From contig NZ_AZDH01000001.1 of assembly GCF_001435445.1 (NCBI RefSeq), positions 1 to 64,000 on the forward strand: DNA of 64,000 nucleotides. Reading direction: 5' to 3'. A model generated the notes under the pieces. That model had not been told where the DNA came from, did no database searches, and was given only the letters and a program-made list of their open reading frames with translations. The stretch is from Companilactobacillus kimchii DSM 13961 = JCM 10707 (lineage in GTDB: Bacteria; Bacillota; Bacilli; Lactobacillales; Lactobacillaceae). Each line of letters starts with the position of its first letter. The first letter of the stretch is position 1. Shown piece after piece: positions 1 to 8,437 of this stretch. The translations under genes were made by a program, and so were the position numbers.

Positions 1-21
1 TTGATGGGTTTTTCTGTCCAC

Positions 22-405
22 TTAAATGTTCAACTTAAATTTTACAATCTGCCTTACATTTAAGAATTCATATATATGAACTAATGAAACTATTTCTCCG
101 CTAGTAAGAAGGTACAAGATAATTAGGTACATTCTTTGATCTTCGTTAAAATATCTGTTTGTATCGGGAATATTCTGTATCTGTTTTTCTAAAAAGTTTT
201 TTGATTCATTAGGGATAAAGAATTGCCCTGAATTAGATCTAGTAATCGAGGACAAATTATTTCTTTTCAATTCAATATTTATTTTTTTCAATGAATATGA
301 AAGTTGTCTCGGTGTTAAATTTAATTTACGTTCCAGTTCAAAACTTTTACTAACCTGAAAATGAATTATTTGCTTTAATACGACCGTTTCCCTGTCATCC
401 AACAT
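22..405 (-). pseudogene. N-terminal fragment of a PRD/BglG-MtlR type transcriptional regulator
   Basis: The 127 residues contain a winged-helix segment (about residues 8-60, with KLNLTPRQLSYSLKKIN as the recognition region), followed by a second helical segment (about 90-112) that looks like the second HTH of PRD-type regulators. Such proteins are usually above 500 residues and sense sugars through PTS phosphorylation. Family-like sequence stops near YEFLNV, where a helix-turn-helix would normally continue; the last 13 or so residues look random before the stop. The start has a good GGAGG site. The gene is probably truncated by a frameshift or an insertion whose remainder lies outside the window. 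It could be a short regulator, but the abrupt end argues against that. Confidence 0.5.
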
Positions 406-577
406 TTCACCTCCGCTCCACGTCTATAGATTAGCCCAGAAAATAGCAAATTGGAATGCGCTTTCATTTCGACTTTTGTCCTACATTTTCGAAATGAGTA
501 TGCAAAATTGAACTTACCTTCAATAGTGAAATTTTATAATTTTTAAACAAATACCATATCAGTAAGTTTTTCAGTAC

Positions 578-631
578 AAAAAAAGCTTCAATAATTTGAG
601 TTTTCACATTCAAACTATTGAAGCTTTTTTG
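578..631. terminator. Bidirectional Rho-independent terminator
   Basis: AAAAAAGCTTCAATA pairs with TATTGAAGCTTTTTT around a loop of about 20 nt. There is a T-run on either strand. It lies just downstream of the first ApbE-like gene (minus strand). Confidence 0.85.
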
Positions 632-635
632 GGGT

Positions 636-1433
636 TTATTTATTTAATACTGTTTCTTTATTATCAATAATTGAGCCTAAATTGAAGTTCAAAATATTAT
701 CTTGTTTATCAACAACAATACCGGTTAAATTGTAATGTTTAATGAAGGACATGAACTCTTCCTTCTTAGATGAAGAACCTACTAGGGCCCAAATACTAGC
801 CTCAATCAGACTACTCCTAATAACAGTTGTCTGATGATTATCGGCCTGGTTCATTTTATAAGTGTTACCTAAAAATTCGTCATTTTCAAAAGTCGAAATA
901 GCGCCATTCTTCAAATAATAGGTCGTCAAATCTTCTTCAACGTTAGAAATATTAATTTCCCAATGGAAATCAGAATTTTGTTTGGTAGCAAATTTAATAC
1001 TTCGATCACCACTCAAGTAAACTCCCACTACTTCGGGATTTTTCAAAAGTGGTTTGAGTGTTTCATCAAATACCTGTTCAATTGCCCAGTTTCTAACTAT
1101 AACTGAAGGATCAAACTTACCTGCAAAGTATGGTTTATAAATACCATTAGTCATCTGTTCTGACAATATGGCTGAATTATAAATCTGTTTAAAATCATTT
1201 GAGGCTGTTAGAGGTTTTTGATCGCCACGTTGAAACTTGGATACTAAAGAGTCATATCTAAAGGCAGAAAATTGACGATCAATTTCTTGCAGACGTTCAT
1301 CAATTCTTTCTGTCGCTACTTTTAGGAGTTCCATAACGGTAACGTTCGTTGTTAGTGTTGCTAATTTAATTAAAAAATTCATATTCATTTGATTGATTGT
1401 TTTAGTTTTTAAATAATACTTTTCATTTTTCAT
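636..1433 (-). CDS. ApbE-like (FAD:protein FMN transferase family) protein, copy 1
   Basis: This 265-residue protein has the ApbE order of motifs. FRYDSLVSKF (about 58-67) corresponds to the early S-x-Y-x-x-x-S-x-ISR region. GKFDPSVIVRNWAIEQVF (about 105-122) corresponds to the D-x-G-x-x-x-KG-x-A-x-D flavin-binding region. LKNGAIST (about 174-181) corresponds to the C-terminal GxxATSG metal region. ApbE enzymes attach FMN to a threonine of target proteins using FAD. Several canonical residues are altered: the KG pair is RN and the ATSG motif is ISTF. No signal peptide or lipobox is present, so it is probably cytoplasmic, unlike most ApbE lipoproteins. A related gene lies just upstream on the same strand. 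Whether it is still a transferase is uncertain. Confidence 0.7.
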   Translation of the reverse strand: MKNEKYYLKTKTINQMNMNFLIKLATLTTNVTVMELLKVATERIDERLQEIDRQFSAFRYDSLVSKFQRGDQKPLTASNDFKQIYNSAILSEQMTNGIYKPYFAGKFDPSVIVRNWAIEQVFDETLKPLLKNPEVVGVYLSGDRSIKFATKQNSDFHWEINISNVEEDLTTYYLKNGAISTFENDEFLGNTYKMNQADNHQTTVIRSSLIEASIWALVGSSSKKEEFMSFIKHYNLTGIVVDKQDNILNFNLGSIIDNKETVLNK

Positions 1434-1523
1434 TTAATGTACCTCGGTTTCTAATTCTTAATACACTTTAAAGTATATCGGGTGAATTTGAATTATTTAT
1501 GACTAAAATTAGAATAAAATGAC

Positions 1524-1556
1524 AAAAAAATAAGATGTATAACGTCGTTATACATC
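1524..1556 (-). terminator. Terminator of the second ApbE-like gene
   Basis: On the minus strand, GATGTATAACG pairs with TTATACATC and is followed by a T-rich run. The stem begins immediately after the TGA stop codon of the gene at 1557-2333. Confidence 0.8.
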
Positions 1557-2333
1557 TCACTTTAAAGCTATTTTATCTGTAAACCCATCACGAAAGTTTT
1601 CCATACCGAGATTCCTATCGACAATCATTCCAGTCAGATGGTACCTCTCGATGAATTGTGGGAACTTATTAGTTCCGGCAGATATTCCGGCTGAAGACCA
1701 AATCTTAGCATCCAAGGTATTATTAGTTACAATCGTTACTTGCTCAATATTGCTAGATTCTTTTCTCAAACTGTGAACTTCATTAGAAGTTGAAACTGCA
1801 CCATTCTTCAAGAAATAAGTTGCCAACAGAATATCTAGATTATTGGGATCTTTAATGGCAATGCGCCAATTGAAATCAATATCAGGTCGACTAGCCAAAC
1901 GAACATCTTCACCACATCTCAAGGATACTCCATCAATATTGTCGACACTGAGTAGTCTAATTAAATATTGATTGAACAGTTGGTCAATAATCCAACCATT
2001 TAACAAACCAACCGGATCATATTTACCATTATAGTAGGAACTAAAGTAATGTTGTGTCATTTGCTCAGCTGTAATTGTTTGTTCATAGACTTCTCTAAAC
2101 GTTTCAGAAATCATTAAAGCTGTTTCGTCGCCATCTTGAAATCTGCTTAAGAAAGAATCCTTATTTTCTACTGAGAACAATTCATCATACTTCTTAACTT
2201 GGGTATCGACCTGCATAACAGTTTGATCTAAAATACTCTGATCAAAGATCTCTTCTTTAGGTACTGCCAACTTAATTTCGAGTGGCAGATCAAATTTATT
2301 TAAAACGGTACTTATGTATTTATATTCAGTCAT
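1557..2333 (-). CDS. ApbE-like (FAD:protein FMN transferase family) protein, copy 2
   Basis: This 258-residue paralogue of the preceding gene shares the same motif order: KYDELFSVENKDSFLSRF near the start, YDPVGLLNGWIIDQLF in the middle and YFLKNGAVSTS near residue 190. The NGW here is closer to the canonical KGW/KGY flavin loop than copy 1. The start chosen is the ATG at 2331-2333, preceded by AAGGAGTG; a longer frame starting at 2372 lacks a ribosome site. There is no signal peptide. Its own terminator separates it from copy 1, so the two are probably transcribed separately. ApbE partners (FMN-carrying reductases with a DxxTGAT-type motif) are not present nearby. Confidence 0.72.
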   Translation of the reverse strand: MTEYKYISTVLNKFDLPLEIKLAVPKEEIFDQSILDQTVMQVDTQVKKYDELFSVENKDSFLSRFQDGDETALMISETFREVYEQTITAEQMTQHYFSSYYNGKYDPVGLLNGWIIDQLFNQYLIRLLSVDNIDGVSLRCGEDVRLASRPDIDFNWRIAIKDPNNLDILLATYFLKNGAVSTSNEVHSLRKESSNIEQVTIVTNNTLDAKIWSSAGISAGTNKFPQFIERYHLTGMIVDRNLGMENFRDGFTDKIALK

Positions 2334-2436
2334 ATTTATCACTCCTTTGCGTAAAAAAATACGTATGCTCATCTAATTTATCGATAAGTATACGTACTAA
2401 ATGTGATGAAAATATGACCAAAGTTTGTGGAAAGAT

Positions 2437-3729
2437 TTAAGCTTCTTTTTTATTAGAATTCAAAAGTAAATTCAGAATAATTGCTGAAAAACTCCCGACA
2501 ACTAAACCATTATTTAAAATAGTTTGTAGTGTTGATGGTAAGAAATGAAGTAGAGTTGGTTGAACTGTTACTCCAAGTCCCAAACTGATTGAAACAGCCA
2601 TAATCATAATATTATTATTATTCATTTTAACTTTAGATAGCATCTTGATACCTTCAATACCAACGGTACCAAACATAATCAACATAGCGCCACCTAAGAC
2701 GGCATTAGGAATCAATTCAGCTACCGCACCAACCTTAGGGATCAGGCCTAAGATGATCAATAAAAAGGCTGAGAAGTAAACTGGCTTATTCTTCTTGATT
2801 CCTGATAATTGAACAACCGCAACATTTTGCGAGAAAGTCGAGTATGGGAAAGTGTTAAAGATACCACCAAGAATAGCAGCTAACCCTTCAGATGCATATC
2901 CACGTTGCAAATCATTCTCATCCAAATCACGTTTTGTCAATTCAGCTAAAGCATAGTAAACACCAGTTGATTCGATCATACATGTTAAAGCTGCTAAGAG
3001 CATAACAAGAATTGATGACCATTCAAACTTAGGTGTTGCAAAATAAAATGGACGTGGAATTTGGAACCAGTGCGCTGAGCCAACACTTGCAAAACCAATC
3101 TGACCCATACCGATTCCCATTAAATATCCAGCCACAATACCAATCAGAACCGCAATCTGTTGAATAAATCCACGGCCCCAAATACTTACGACAACGATAA
3201 TTAATGCTGTTGAAAATCCTAAAATTAAATTGGTTGGGTTACCGAACCCTTTAGCAGTAGCGTCCCCACCACCAATATTTTGGAAAGCTACCGGTATCAA
3301 AGTAAACCCAATCAAAGTTATTAGAGAACCAGTAACAACTGGTGGAAAAAATCTCTTTAATTTGGCAAATACTTTCGAAATTAACATGATAAAAATACCA
3401 GCCACGATAATAGCGCCATACATATAGGCTATTCCAAAGTGATGTCCTATATTTTGTAACGGTGTTACATATTCGACCGCCGATCCTAAAACAACCGGTA
3501 ATCCAATCCCAGTCAAAGGTGTTCGCTTAATTTGTAACAGTGTGGCTACCCCACACATAAAAATATCTACTGAGATTAAGTATGTCATTTCCTTAGCGCT
3601 GAAGCCCAAAGATGCACCGATCAAGATCGGTATCAAGATATCTCCTGAGTACATGGCTAGTAAATGTTGAAATCCTAATAGCAGATTCTTAAAAAAAGAA
3701 TCGCTCTTATCATTCATATTAAGATCCAT
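2437..3729 (-). CDS. pbuX: NCS2-family xanthine/uracil permease
   Basis: This 430-residue protein has about 12-14 membrane segments. The NCS2 signature is near residue 290 (PYSTFSQNVAVVQLSGI, where Q-N-x-x-V-V marks xanthine/uric acid-type carriers rather than uracil carriers). It takes up purine bases, probably xanthine, with protons. The start at 3727-3729 follows AGGAGGGG; the upstream extension in the same frame is not needed. The gene is divergent from pepD with about 130 bp between. I see no purine riboswitch in that gap, although pbuX genes often have one. Substrate assignment rests on the QN-V motif only. Confidence 0.85.
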   Translation of the reverse strand: MDLNMNDKSDSFFKNLLLGFQHLLAMYSGDILIPILIGASLGFSAKEMTYLISVDIFMCGVATLLQIKRTPLTGIGLPVVLGSAVEYVTPLQNIGHHFGIAYMYGAIIVAGIFIMLISKVFAKLKRFFPPVVTGSLITLIGFTLIPVAFQNIGGGDATAKGFGNPTNLILGFSTALIIVVVSIWGRGFIQQIAVLIGIVAGYLMGIGMGQIGFASVGSAHWFQIPRPFYFATPKFEWSSILVMLLAALTCMIESTGVYYALAELTKRDLDENDLQRGYASEGLAAILGGIFNTFPYSTFSQNVAVVQLSGIKKNKPVYFSAFLLIILGLIPKVGAVAELIPNAVLGGAMLIMFGTVGIEGIKMLSKVKMNNNNIMIMAVSISLGLGVTVQPTLLHFLPSTLQTILNNGLVVGSFSAIILNLLLNSNKKEA

Positions 3730-3857
3730 TATTGCCCCTCCTATATTTAGAAAATTATAACATCTTTTCTGAAAGTTATTAAAGGCGAAGTTTGGATTAA
3801 TTAAAACATTATCTATGATAGAATGAAGGCAGTATAAAATAGGAGGAATTCTAAGAG

Positions 3858-5294
3858 ATGAATAAAAATCATTTAGATGACGCTTGTACAACTATCTTAG
3901 TTGGTAAAAACGCCAGTATCGACGGTTCAACAATGATCGCCAGAAATGACGATACATTTTTTGCCGTTGCCCCACACAGTTTCGTATTAAACCCTGCTGT
4001 TAAAGGTGAAAAAGGTCGCAAAGTTAAATCATGGTTAAACGGCTTCGAATCCGAAGTTCCCGAAAATGGCTACAAATGGCCTGCAGTTCCTAACGTTGAC
4101 TACAAGAAATTCGGTTATTATGACGAAAGTGGTATTAATGGTAAGAATGTTGCTATGTCAGCTACTGAAAGTACTTACGGTAATGAACGTGCATTAGCCT
4201 TTGACCCATTAGTTAAAGATGGTATGGACGAAGACGTTATTGTTCGTATGGTTCTTCCTTATGTTGATTCAGCTAAAGCTGCCGTTCAACGCACTGGTGA
4301 TCTTATCAAAAAGTTTGGTTCACCTGCTGGTAACTCACTTCTATTCAGTGATAAAGACGACGTTTGGTACATGGAAATTGTTACAGGTCATCACTGGGTA
4401 GCTCAAAGAATCCCTGATGACAGTTATGCCGTTTGTGCTAACCGTGTTTCTATCCAACAAGTTGATTTCAATAACTCTGATGAATTCATGTGGTCAGAAG
4501 GAATCCAAGAATTTGTTGAAAAGAACCATTTAAACACAGACAAAACTGGTTTCAACTTCAGACATATCTTTGGTACAGATAATCTTAAAGACCGTCACTA
4601 CAACACACCACGTGTATGGTTCGGTCAAAAGTACTTCAACCCTGAGATTCAACAAGATCCAGAAGATGGTGAACTACCATTCATCATGAAGACAGATCAC
4701 AAGATCACTGTTGATGATATTGAATATGTTCTAGGTTCACACTATAACGAAACACCTTATGATCCATATAGCCCATATGCTTCAGAAGATGACAAACATC
4801 GTTACCGTCCAATCGGTTTGAACAGAACACAAAACTCACATGTTCTTCAAATCAGAAATGACGTTCCTGAAGAATATGCTGCTATCATGTGGTTATGTAT
4901 CGGATTCCCAACATTTACACCATACATTCCATTCTACACAAACATGAATGAAACAGACGATTCATATAACGACGCTTCACTCAAGTTTAACTTCAAGGAT
5001 GCATATTGGATGTATAACGCTCTATCTGTTCTTGTTGAATCAAACTACAGTGAATTCATCCAAGATGATATTGACTACTTAACAGATATTCGCCAACAAT
5101 TACGTGCCTCAGTTGCTGAAACTGATAAGCTTGCCGCTAATTATTCAGGAGACGAATTAGTTGAATTCTTAACTGACAGAAACCAAAAGGTTGTTAAGGA
5201 AATGAGAGACAAGACACATGACTTCTTTGGTGAACTTTATACAAAGGGTATCAATCTTTCAAAACTTACATTCAATATGGATGCTAACCTATAA
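3858..5294 (+). CDS. pepD: C69-family dipeptidase (PepD type)
   Basis: This 478-residue N-terminal nucleophile hydrolase belongs to the PepD family of lactic acid bacteria, which cleaves dipeptides in the cytoplasm and supplies amino acids. The expected catalytic cysteine is Cys10 in DDACTTILVGKNAS, followed by the DGSTMIARNDD segment typical of the family. Full length for the family. AGGAGG lies 8-10 nt before the ATG. A terminator follows the gene, and it is transcribed alone. There is no signal peptide, as expected for an intracellular peptidase. Confidence 0.9.
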   Translation: MNKNHLDDACTTILVGKNASIDGSTMIARNDDTFFAVAPHSFVLNPAVKGEKGRKVKSWLNGFESEVPENGYKWPAVPNVDYKKFGYYDESGINGKNVAMSATESTYGNERALAFDPLVKDGMDEDVIVRMVLPYVDSAKAAVQRTGDLIKKFGSPAGNSLLFSDKDDVWYMEIVTGHHWVAQRIPDDSYAVCANRVSIQQVDFNNSDEFMWSEGIQEFVEKNHLNTDKTGFNFRHIFGTDNLKDRHYNTPRVWFGQKYFNPEIQQDPEDGELPFIMKTDHKITVDDIEYVLGSHYNETPYDPYSPYASEDDKHRYRPIGLNRTQNSHVLQIRNDVPEEYAAIMWLCIGFPTFTPYIPFYTNMNETDDSYNDASLKFNFKDAYWMYNALSVLVESNYSEFIQDDIDYLTDIRQQLRASVAETDKLAANYSGDELVEFLTDRNQKVVKEMRDKTHDFFGELYTKGINLSKLTFNMDANL

Positions 5295-5305
5295 AATCAA
5301 ATGAT

Positions 5306-5344
5306 AATCTCTCTGACTCTCGATGGGTTGGAGGGATTTTTTGT
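5306..5344 (+). terminator. Terminator after pepD
   Basis: AATCTCTC pairs with GAGGGATT (one G-U pair) and is followed by TTTTTT. Confidence 0.7.
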
Positions 5345-5433
5345 TATGTTTTATAGTTGATCTCCCCTTGCTTTCAAATTTAAATTGAACTATCTTTCTA
5401 CTTAGAAATATTAATATATCGAGGTTTTTCAAA

Positions 5434-5904
5434 ATGGAACCAACATTTAACAGGATGACTCCTGCCGGATATAAAGCTATTGAGCAAGAGATCAAACATT
5501 TGAAAGAAATTCGTCCCAGAAAGATTAAAATATTGGCTGCCGCTGCTGCTTTGGGTGATCGTTCTGAGAATACCGAATACTCAACTGCTAAAAGAGATCT
5601 TGGTCACTTGGAAGGTCGTCTACGCTTTCTATACAAACAGCTTCAATACGCTGATGTCGTCGTCCCTGCTGACAATGACAAGCTGGATATCGGTAAATTC
5701 GTAACGGTTGAATTCTTGGATGATCATGATCAAGTTACTTATCAATTAGTTGGTAAACAGGAAGCCAACCTAAATCAAAACAAGATTTCCTTTGCTTCAC
5801 CGATTGGTAAAGCTCTGGAAAATCATAAGGTCAATGATGTCGTAACGGTAAGTGCACCTGATGGTTCCTATCAGGTCAAAATCATCGAAATCAAACTAAA
5901 TTGA
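5434..5904 (+). CDS. GreA/GreB-type transcript cleavage factor (paralogue)
   Basis: This 156-residue protein has an N-terminal antiparallel coiled coil (residues 1-75) with the conserved acidic tip in LGDRSENTEYSTAKRDL (about 41-57) and a C-terminal FKBP-like domain (about 80-156) with SFASPIGKAL. Gre factors enter the RNA polymerase secondary channel and stimulate cleavage of backtracked RNA. The tip acidic residues needed for cleavage are kept. The usual tip is GDLSENAEY; here it is GDRSENTEY. Lactobacilli often carry a main greA plus a second copy, and this diverged sequence is more likely the second one. It is monocistronic. Confidence 0.82.
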   Translation: MEPTFNRMTPAGYKAIEQEIKHLKEIRPRKIKILAAAAALGDRSENTEYSTAKRDLGHLEGRLRFLYKQLQYADVVVPADNDKLDIGKFVTVEFLDDHDQVTYQLVGKQEANLNQNKISFASPIGKALENHKVNDVVTVSAPDGSYQVKIIEIKLN

Positions 5905-6074
5905 TTTTATAATTATTTAAATATGGTACGTACCGATTTAAAAGAATGCCCGTTTAAAGCTAACCCTGTTACATACCTATTCTTGATAAACATCATGATA
6001 TAAAAAAAAGAATAGTCAAAACTCGACAACCACGGGTATAATAAAGTATTGATTTTTTAGGAGGATGTTTTTTA

Positions 6075-6992
6075 ATGGATGAAAGTAAAAAGTTGGCCAA
6101 GAAGACCCTTGATCGTGGTTTCTGGCTGGCATTTTGTGCTTCTGCTCTTTGGGGAGTTTCGGGTACCGTTTTACAGTTCGTAGCTAAGAACTTGAATATT
6201 CCCACAATGTGGTTTATTGGTACCAGAACACTTATAGCTGGTATCCTTTTGTTAGCAGTTGGCTTAGTCGTTTTACCTAAAAAGGAATTCTTTGCTGTTT
6301 TTAAAAATAAAAAAGATTTTCTAACACTACTTAGTTTTTCCGTTTTTGGTTTATTAGCTAATATGTTTACCTTTTTTCACGCTGTTAAAACTGGTAATTC
6401 ATCAACAGCAACAATTCTACAGTACCTCTCACCTTTGTTTATCATGATTGGTGCCGTAATCTTTACTAAAAAGAAAACTTCACGTGTGGACGTAATTTCC
6501 TTTATCATTGCTTTAATTGGGGTTGTCCTTATGATTACTCGAGGTGACTTAGGACATCTCTCAATTCCATTTATTTCAGTTCTTTGGGGTATTGGTAGTG
6601 GTATCACCGCTGCACTTTATATTACGATCCCACAAAAGCTGATTGCTAAATATCATGGAATCTTAATTACCGGTTGGGGTATGTTAATCGCCGGATTAAT
6701 TTCCAACTTATTCAATCCTTTCTGGGTCAATGCTCCTAAGATGACTGCTGGAAGTATTCTAGGTGTTGGTACAGTTATCTTGCTTGGTACAGTTCTGGCC
6801 TTCCTATTGATGGTTATCAGTACTAAATATACTACAGCCGCTATTGTTAGTATCACTGATGCTGTGCAACCTTTCACTACTTTAATTTTAAGCGTCATTT
6901 TTCTTCATTACGCGGTTAACCTTGCCGAAGTAATTGGTGCCGTTATTGTTATCGTAGCCATTTATGTATTGAACCGCTATGATACTGAATAA
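6075..6992 (+). CDS. DMT-superfamily (EamA) transporter
   Basis: This 305-residue protein has ten predicted membrane segments forming two EamA repeats (about 15-150 and 160-300). The repeats show FCASALWGVSGTVLQF at the first helix and PLFIMIGAVIF / TTLILSVIFLHY at the ends of each half. EamA proteins export or import small metabolites and amino acids; the substrate cannot be read from sequence. The start has AGGAGG seven bases upstream. A strong terminator follows. No neighbouring enzyme suggests a substrate. Confidence 0.82.
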   Translation: MDESKKLAKKTLDRGFWLAFCASALWGVSGTVLQFVAKNLNIPTMWFIGTRTLIAGILLLAVGLVVLPKKEFFAVFKNKKDFLTLLSFSVFGLLANMFTFFHAVKTGNSSTATILQYLSPLFIMIGAVIFTKKKTSRVDVISFIIALIGVVLMITRGDLGHLSIPFISVLWGIGSGITAALYITIPQKLIAKYHGILITGWGMLIAGLISNLFNPFWVNAPKMTAGSILGVGTVILLGTVLAFLLMVISTKYTTAAIVSITDAVQPFTTLILSVIFLHYAVNLAEVIGAVIVIVAIYVLNRYDTE

Positions 6993-7002
6993 TTGAATTT
7001 TT

Positions 7003-7036
7003 GAAGCTGAATAATTGATTCGGCTTCTTTTTTTTT
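7003..7036 (+). terminator. Terminator after the EamA transporter
   Basis: GAAGCTGAA pairs with TTCGGCTTC and is followed by a long T-run. Confidence 0.85.
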
Positions 7037-7086
7037 CACAATTTTGTTTTAATAAGGGTGTGCGTTAAAAGGAGGAATATTCGTTT

Positions 7087-8091
7087 ATGAAAATATTTGC
7101 ATATGGAATTCGTGAAGACGAAGAACCATCTTTAAAGAAATGGGAAGAGGCTAATCCTAATGTTGAAGTAGGCTTCACTAAATACACTTTAACAGCCGAT
7201 TCAGCTAGATTGGCTGAGGGGTCTGACGGTGTCGTAACATTACAGACTTCTCCCTACACTAGAGAAGCTTTGGAAGTACTTAATAAATTAGGTATTAAGT
7301 ACATTTCTATTCGTAATGTCGGCTTTGATAACTTCAACTTCAAAGATCTCAATGATCTTGGATTTACTCTAACAAATGTGCCCGTTTATTCTCCAAATGC
7401 CATCGCTGAGCATACCGTTCTATTGATGGGACGTTTACTACGTCGTGTACCCGAATTCGATGAGAAATTCGATAATGGTGATTTCACTTGGGCTCCTACT
7501 ATTGGTAAAGAATATCGTGAACAAACAGTTGGTGTTGTTGGTACCGGACATATTGGCCGTGTAGTTATCAAGATTTTACAAGGCTTCGGTGCTAAAGTTG
7601 TAGCTTACGATGTTTACCACAACGACGACATCGAAAAACAGGGATTGTACGTAGATAGTTTGGAAGAACTATACAAGCAATCAGATATCATTACTTTACA
7701 TGTTCCATTATTCGATTCTAATAAATACATGATCAACGATAAGGCCATCTCACAAATGAAAGATGATGTTTATATTATCAACTGTGCTCGTGGTGAATTA
7801 ATTGATACTGATGCTCTTATTAAAGGATTAGACAGTGGTAAAGTTGCTGGAGCTGGACTTGATGTTCTTGATAACGAGAACTCCGTCTTCGGTAAAGTTT
7901 GGAGTAGTGTTGACAACATTCCAAACGAAAAAATCAAGAACTTAGCTAAGAGAACGAATGTTATCATTACTCCACATAGTGCCTTCTATACAGAGACAGC
8001 AATTCATAATATGATTACAACTTCATTCGATTCAAACAAAGCCTTAATTGAAGGTCTTAAGCCAAATAATATTGTTGATACAACTAAATAG
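7087..8091 (+). CDS. D-2-hydroxyacid dehydrogenase (D-lactate / D-2-hydroxyisocaproate type)
   Basis: This 334-residue NAD-dependent enzyme reduces 2-oxoacids to D-2-hydroxyacids. The Rossmann motif VGVVGTGHIGRV lies near residue 150. The catalytic set is visible: Arg near 234 in NCARGELID, Glu near 264 in DVLDNEN, and His near 295 in TPHSAFYTETAIHNM. The start MKIFAYGIREDE matches the D-LDH/D-HicDH subgroup. It could make D-lactate from pyruvate or act on branched-chain 2-oxoacids; sequence alone does not separate these. AAGGAGGAATA precedes the ATG, and a perfect terminator follows. It stands alone. Confidence 0.88.
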   Translation: MKIFAYGIREDEEPSLKKWEEANPNVEVGFTKYTLTADSARLAEGSDGVVTLQTSPYTREALEVLNKLGIKYISIRNVGFDNFNFKDLNDLGFTLTNVPVYSPNAIAEHTVLLMGRLLRRVPEFDEKFDNGDFTWAPTIGKEYREQTVGVVGTGHIGRVVIKILQGFGAKVVAYDVYHNDDIEKQGLYVDSLEELYKQSDIITLHVPLFDSNKYMINDKAISQMKDDVYIINCARGELIDTDALIKGLDSGKVAGAGLDVLDNENSVFGKVWSSVDNIPNEKIKNLAKRTNVIITPHSAFYTETAIHNMITTSFDSNKALIEGLKPNNIVDTTK

Positions 8092-8101
8092 AACTTAACT
8101 A

Positions 8102-8139
8102 AGAGACACTTTCCTTTCGGAAACAGTGTCTCTTTTTTT
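8102..8139 (+). terminator. Terminator after the D-hydroxyacid dehydrogenase
   Basis: AGAGACACT pairs with AGTGTCTCT and is followed by TTTTTT. Confidence 0.9.
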
Positions 8140-8437
8140 GTAGCGTCACAAATATTTGTAACGATAAAACTTTGAATTTTATTTTTTTAATAATAATTAA
8201 AATTTCAAAAATAATAGTGTTGGTATAAGCTGTTTTAACAATATTTATAGATAATATTTTTACTTTCTAAAATTAAATAAATTTATATTGGCCTATTCTT
8301 CCTCAAATAATTGTCCCTATTGATTTCTAGCCATTATGTAACGATGCCACAAAATCGAGACACCTATTAATCAATCTTTCCGTTGCTATAATAAGGCTGA
8401 TAGCCTTTACAGCCTGTAATTATTTTTTGAGGAAGGA
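8140..8437 (+). promoter_or_regulatory. AT-rich intergenic region with an extended -10 promoter
   Basis: This 300-base gap has no credible ORF. An extended -10 element (TGCTATAAT, 8384-8392) lies about 45 bases before the surface-protein start and gives a short leader. The leader holds a small AGGCTGATAGCCT-type stem. I see nothing else in the AT-rich first 200 bases. Confidence 0.55.

Noticed and set aside
1-60. Possible insertion-sequence end (TGTCCACTTAAATGTTCAAC-type sequence) at the window start
   Set aside because: Too short, no partner inverted repeat or transposase visible; the idea is only kept as a comment under the regulator fragment.
453-466. cre-like GGAATGCGCTTTCA upstream of the regulator fragment
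   Set aside because: Two mismatches to the fixed positions of the consensus and a truncated gene; not supported enough to list.
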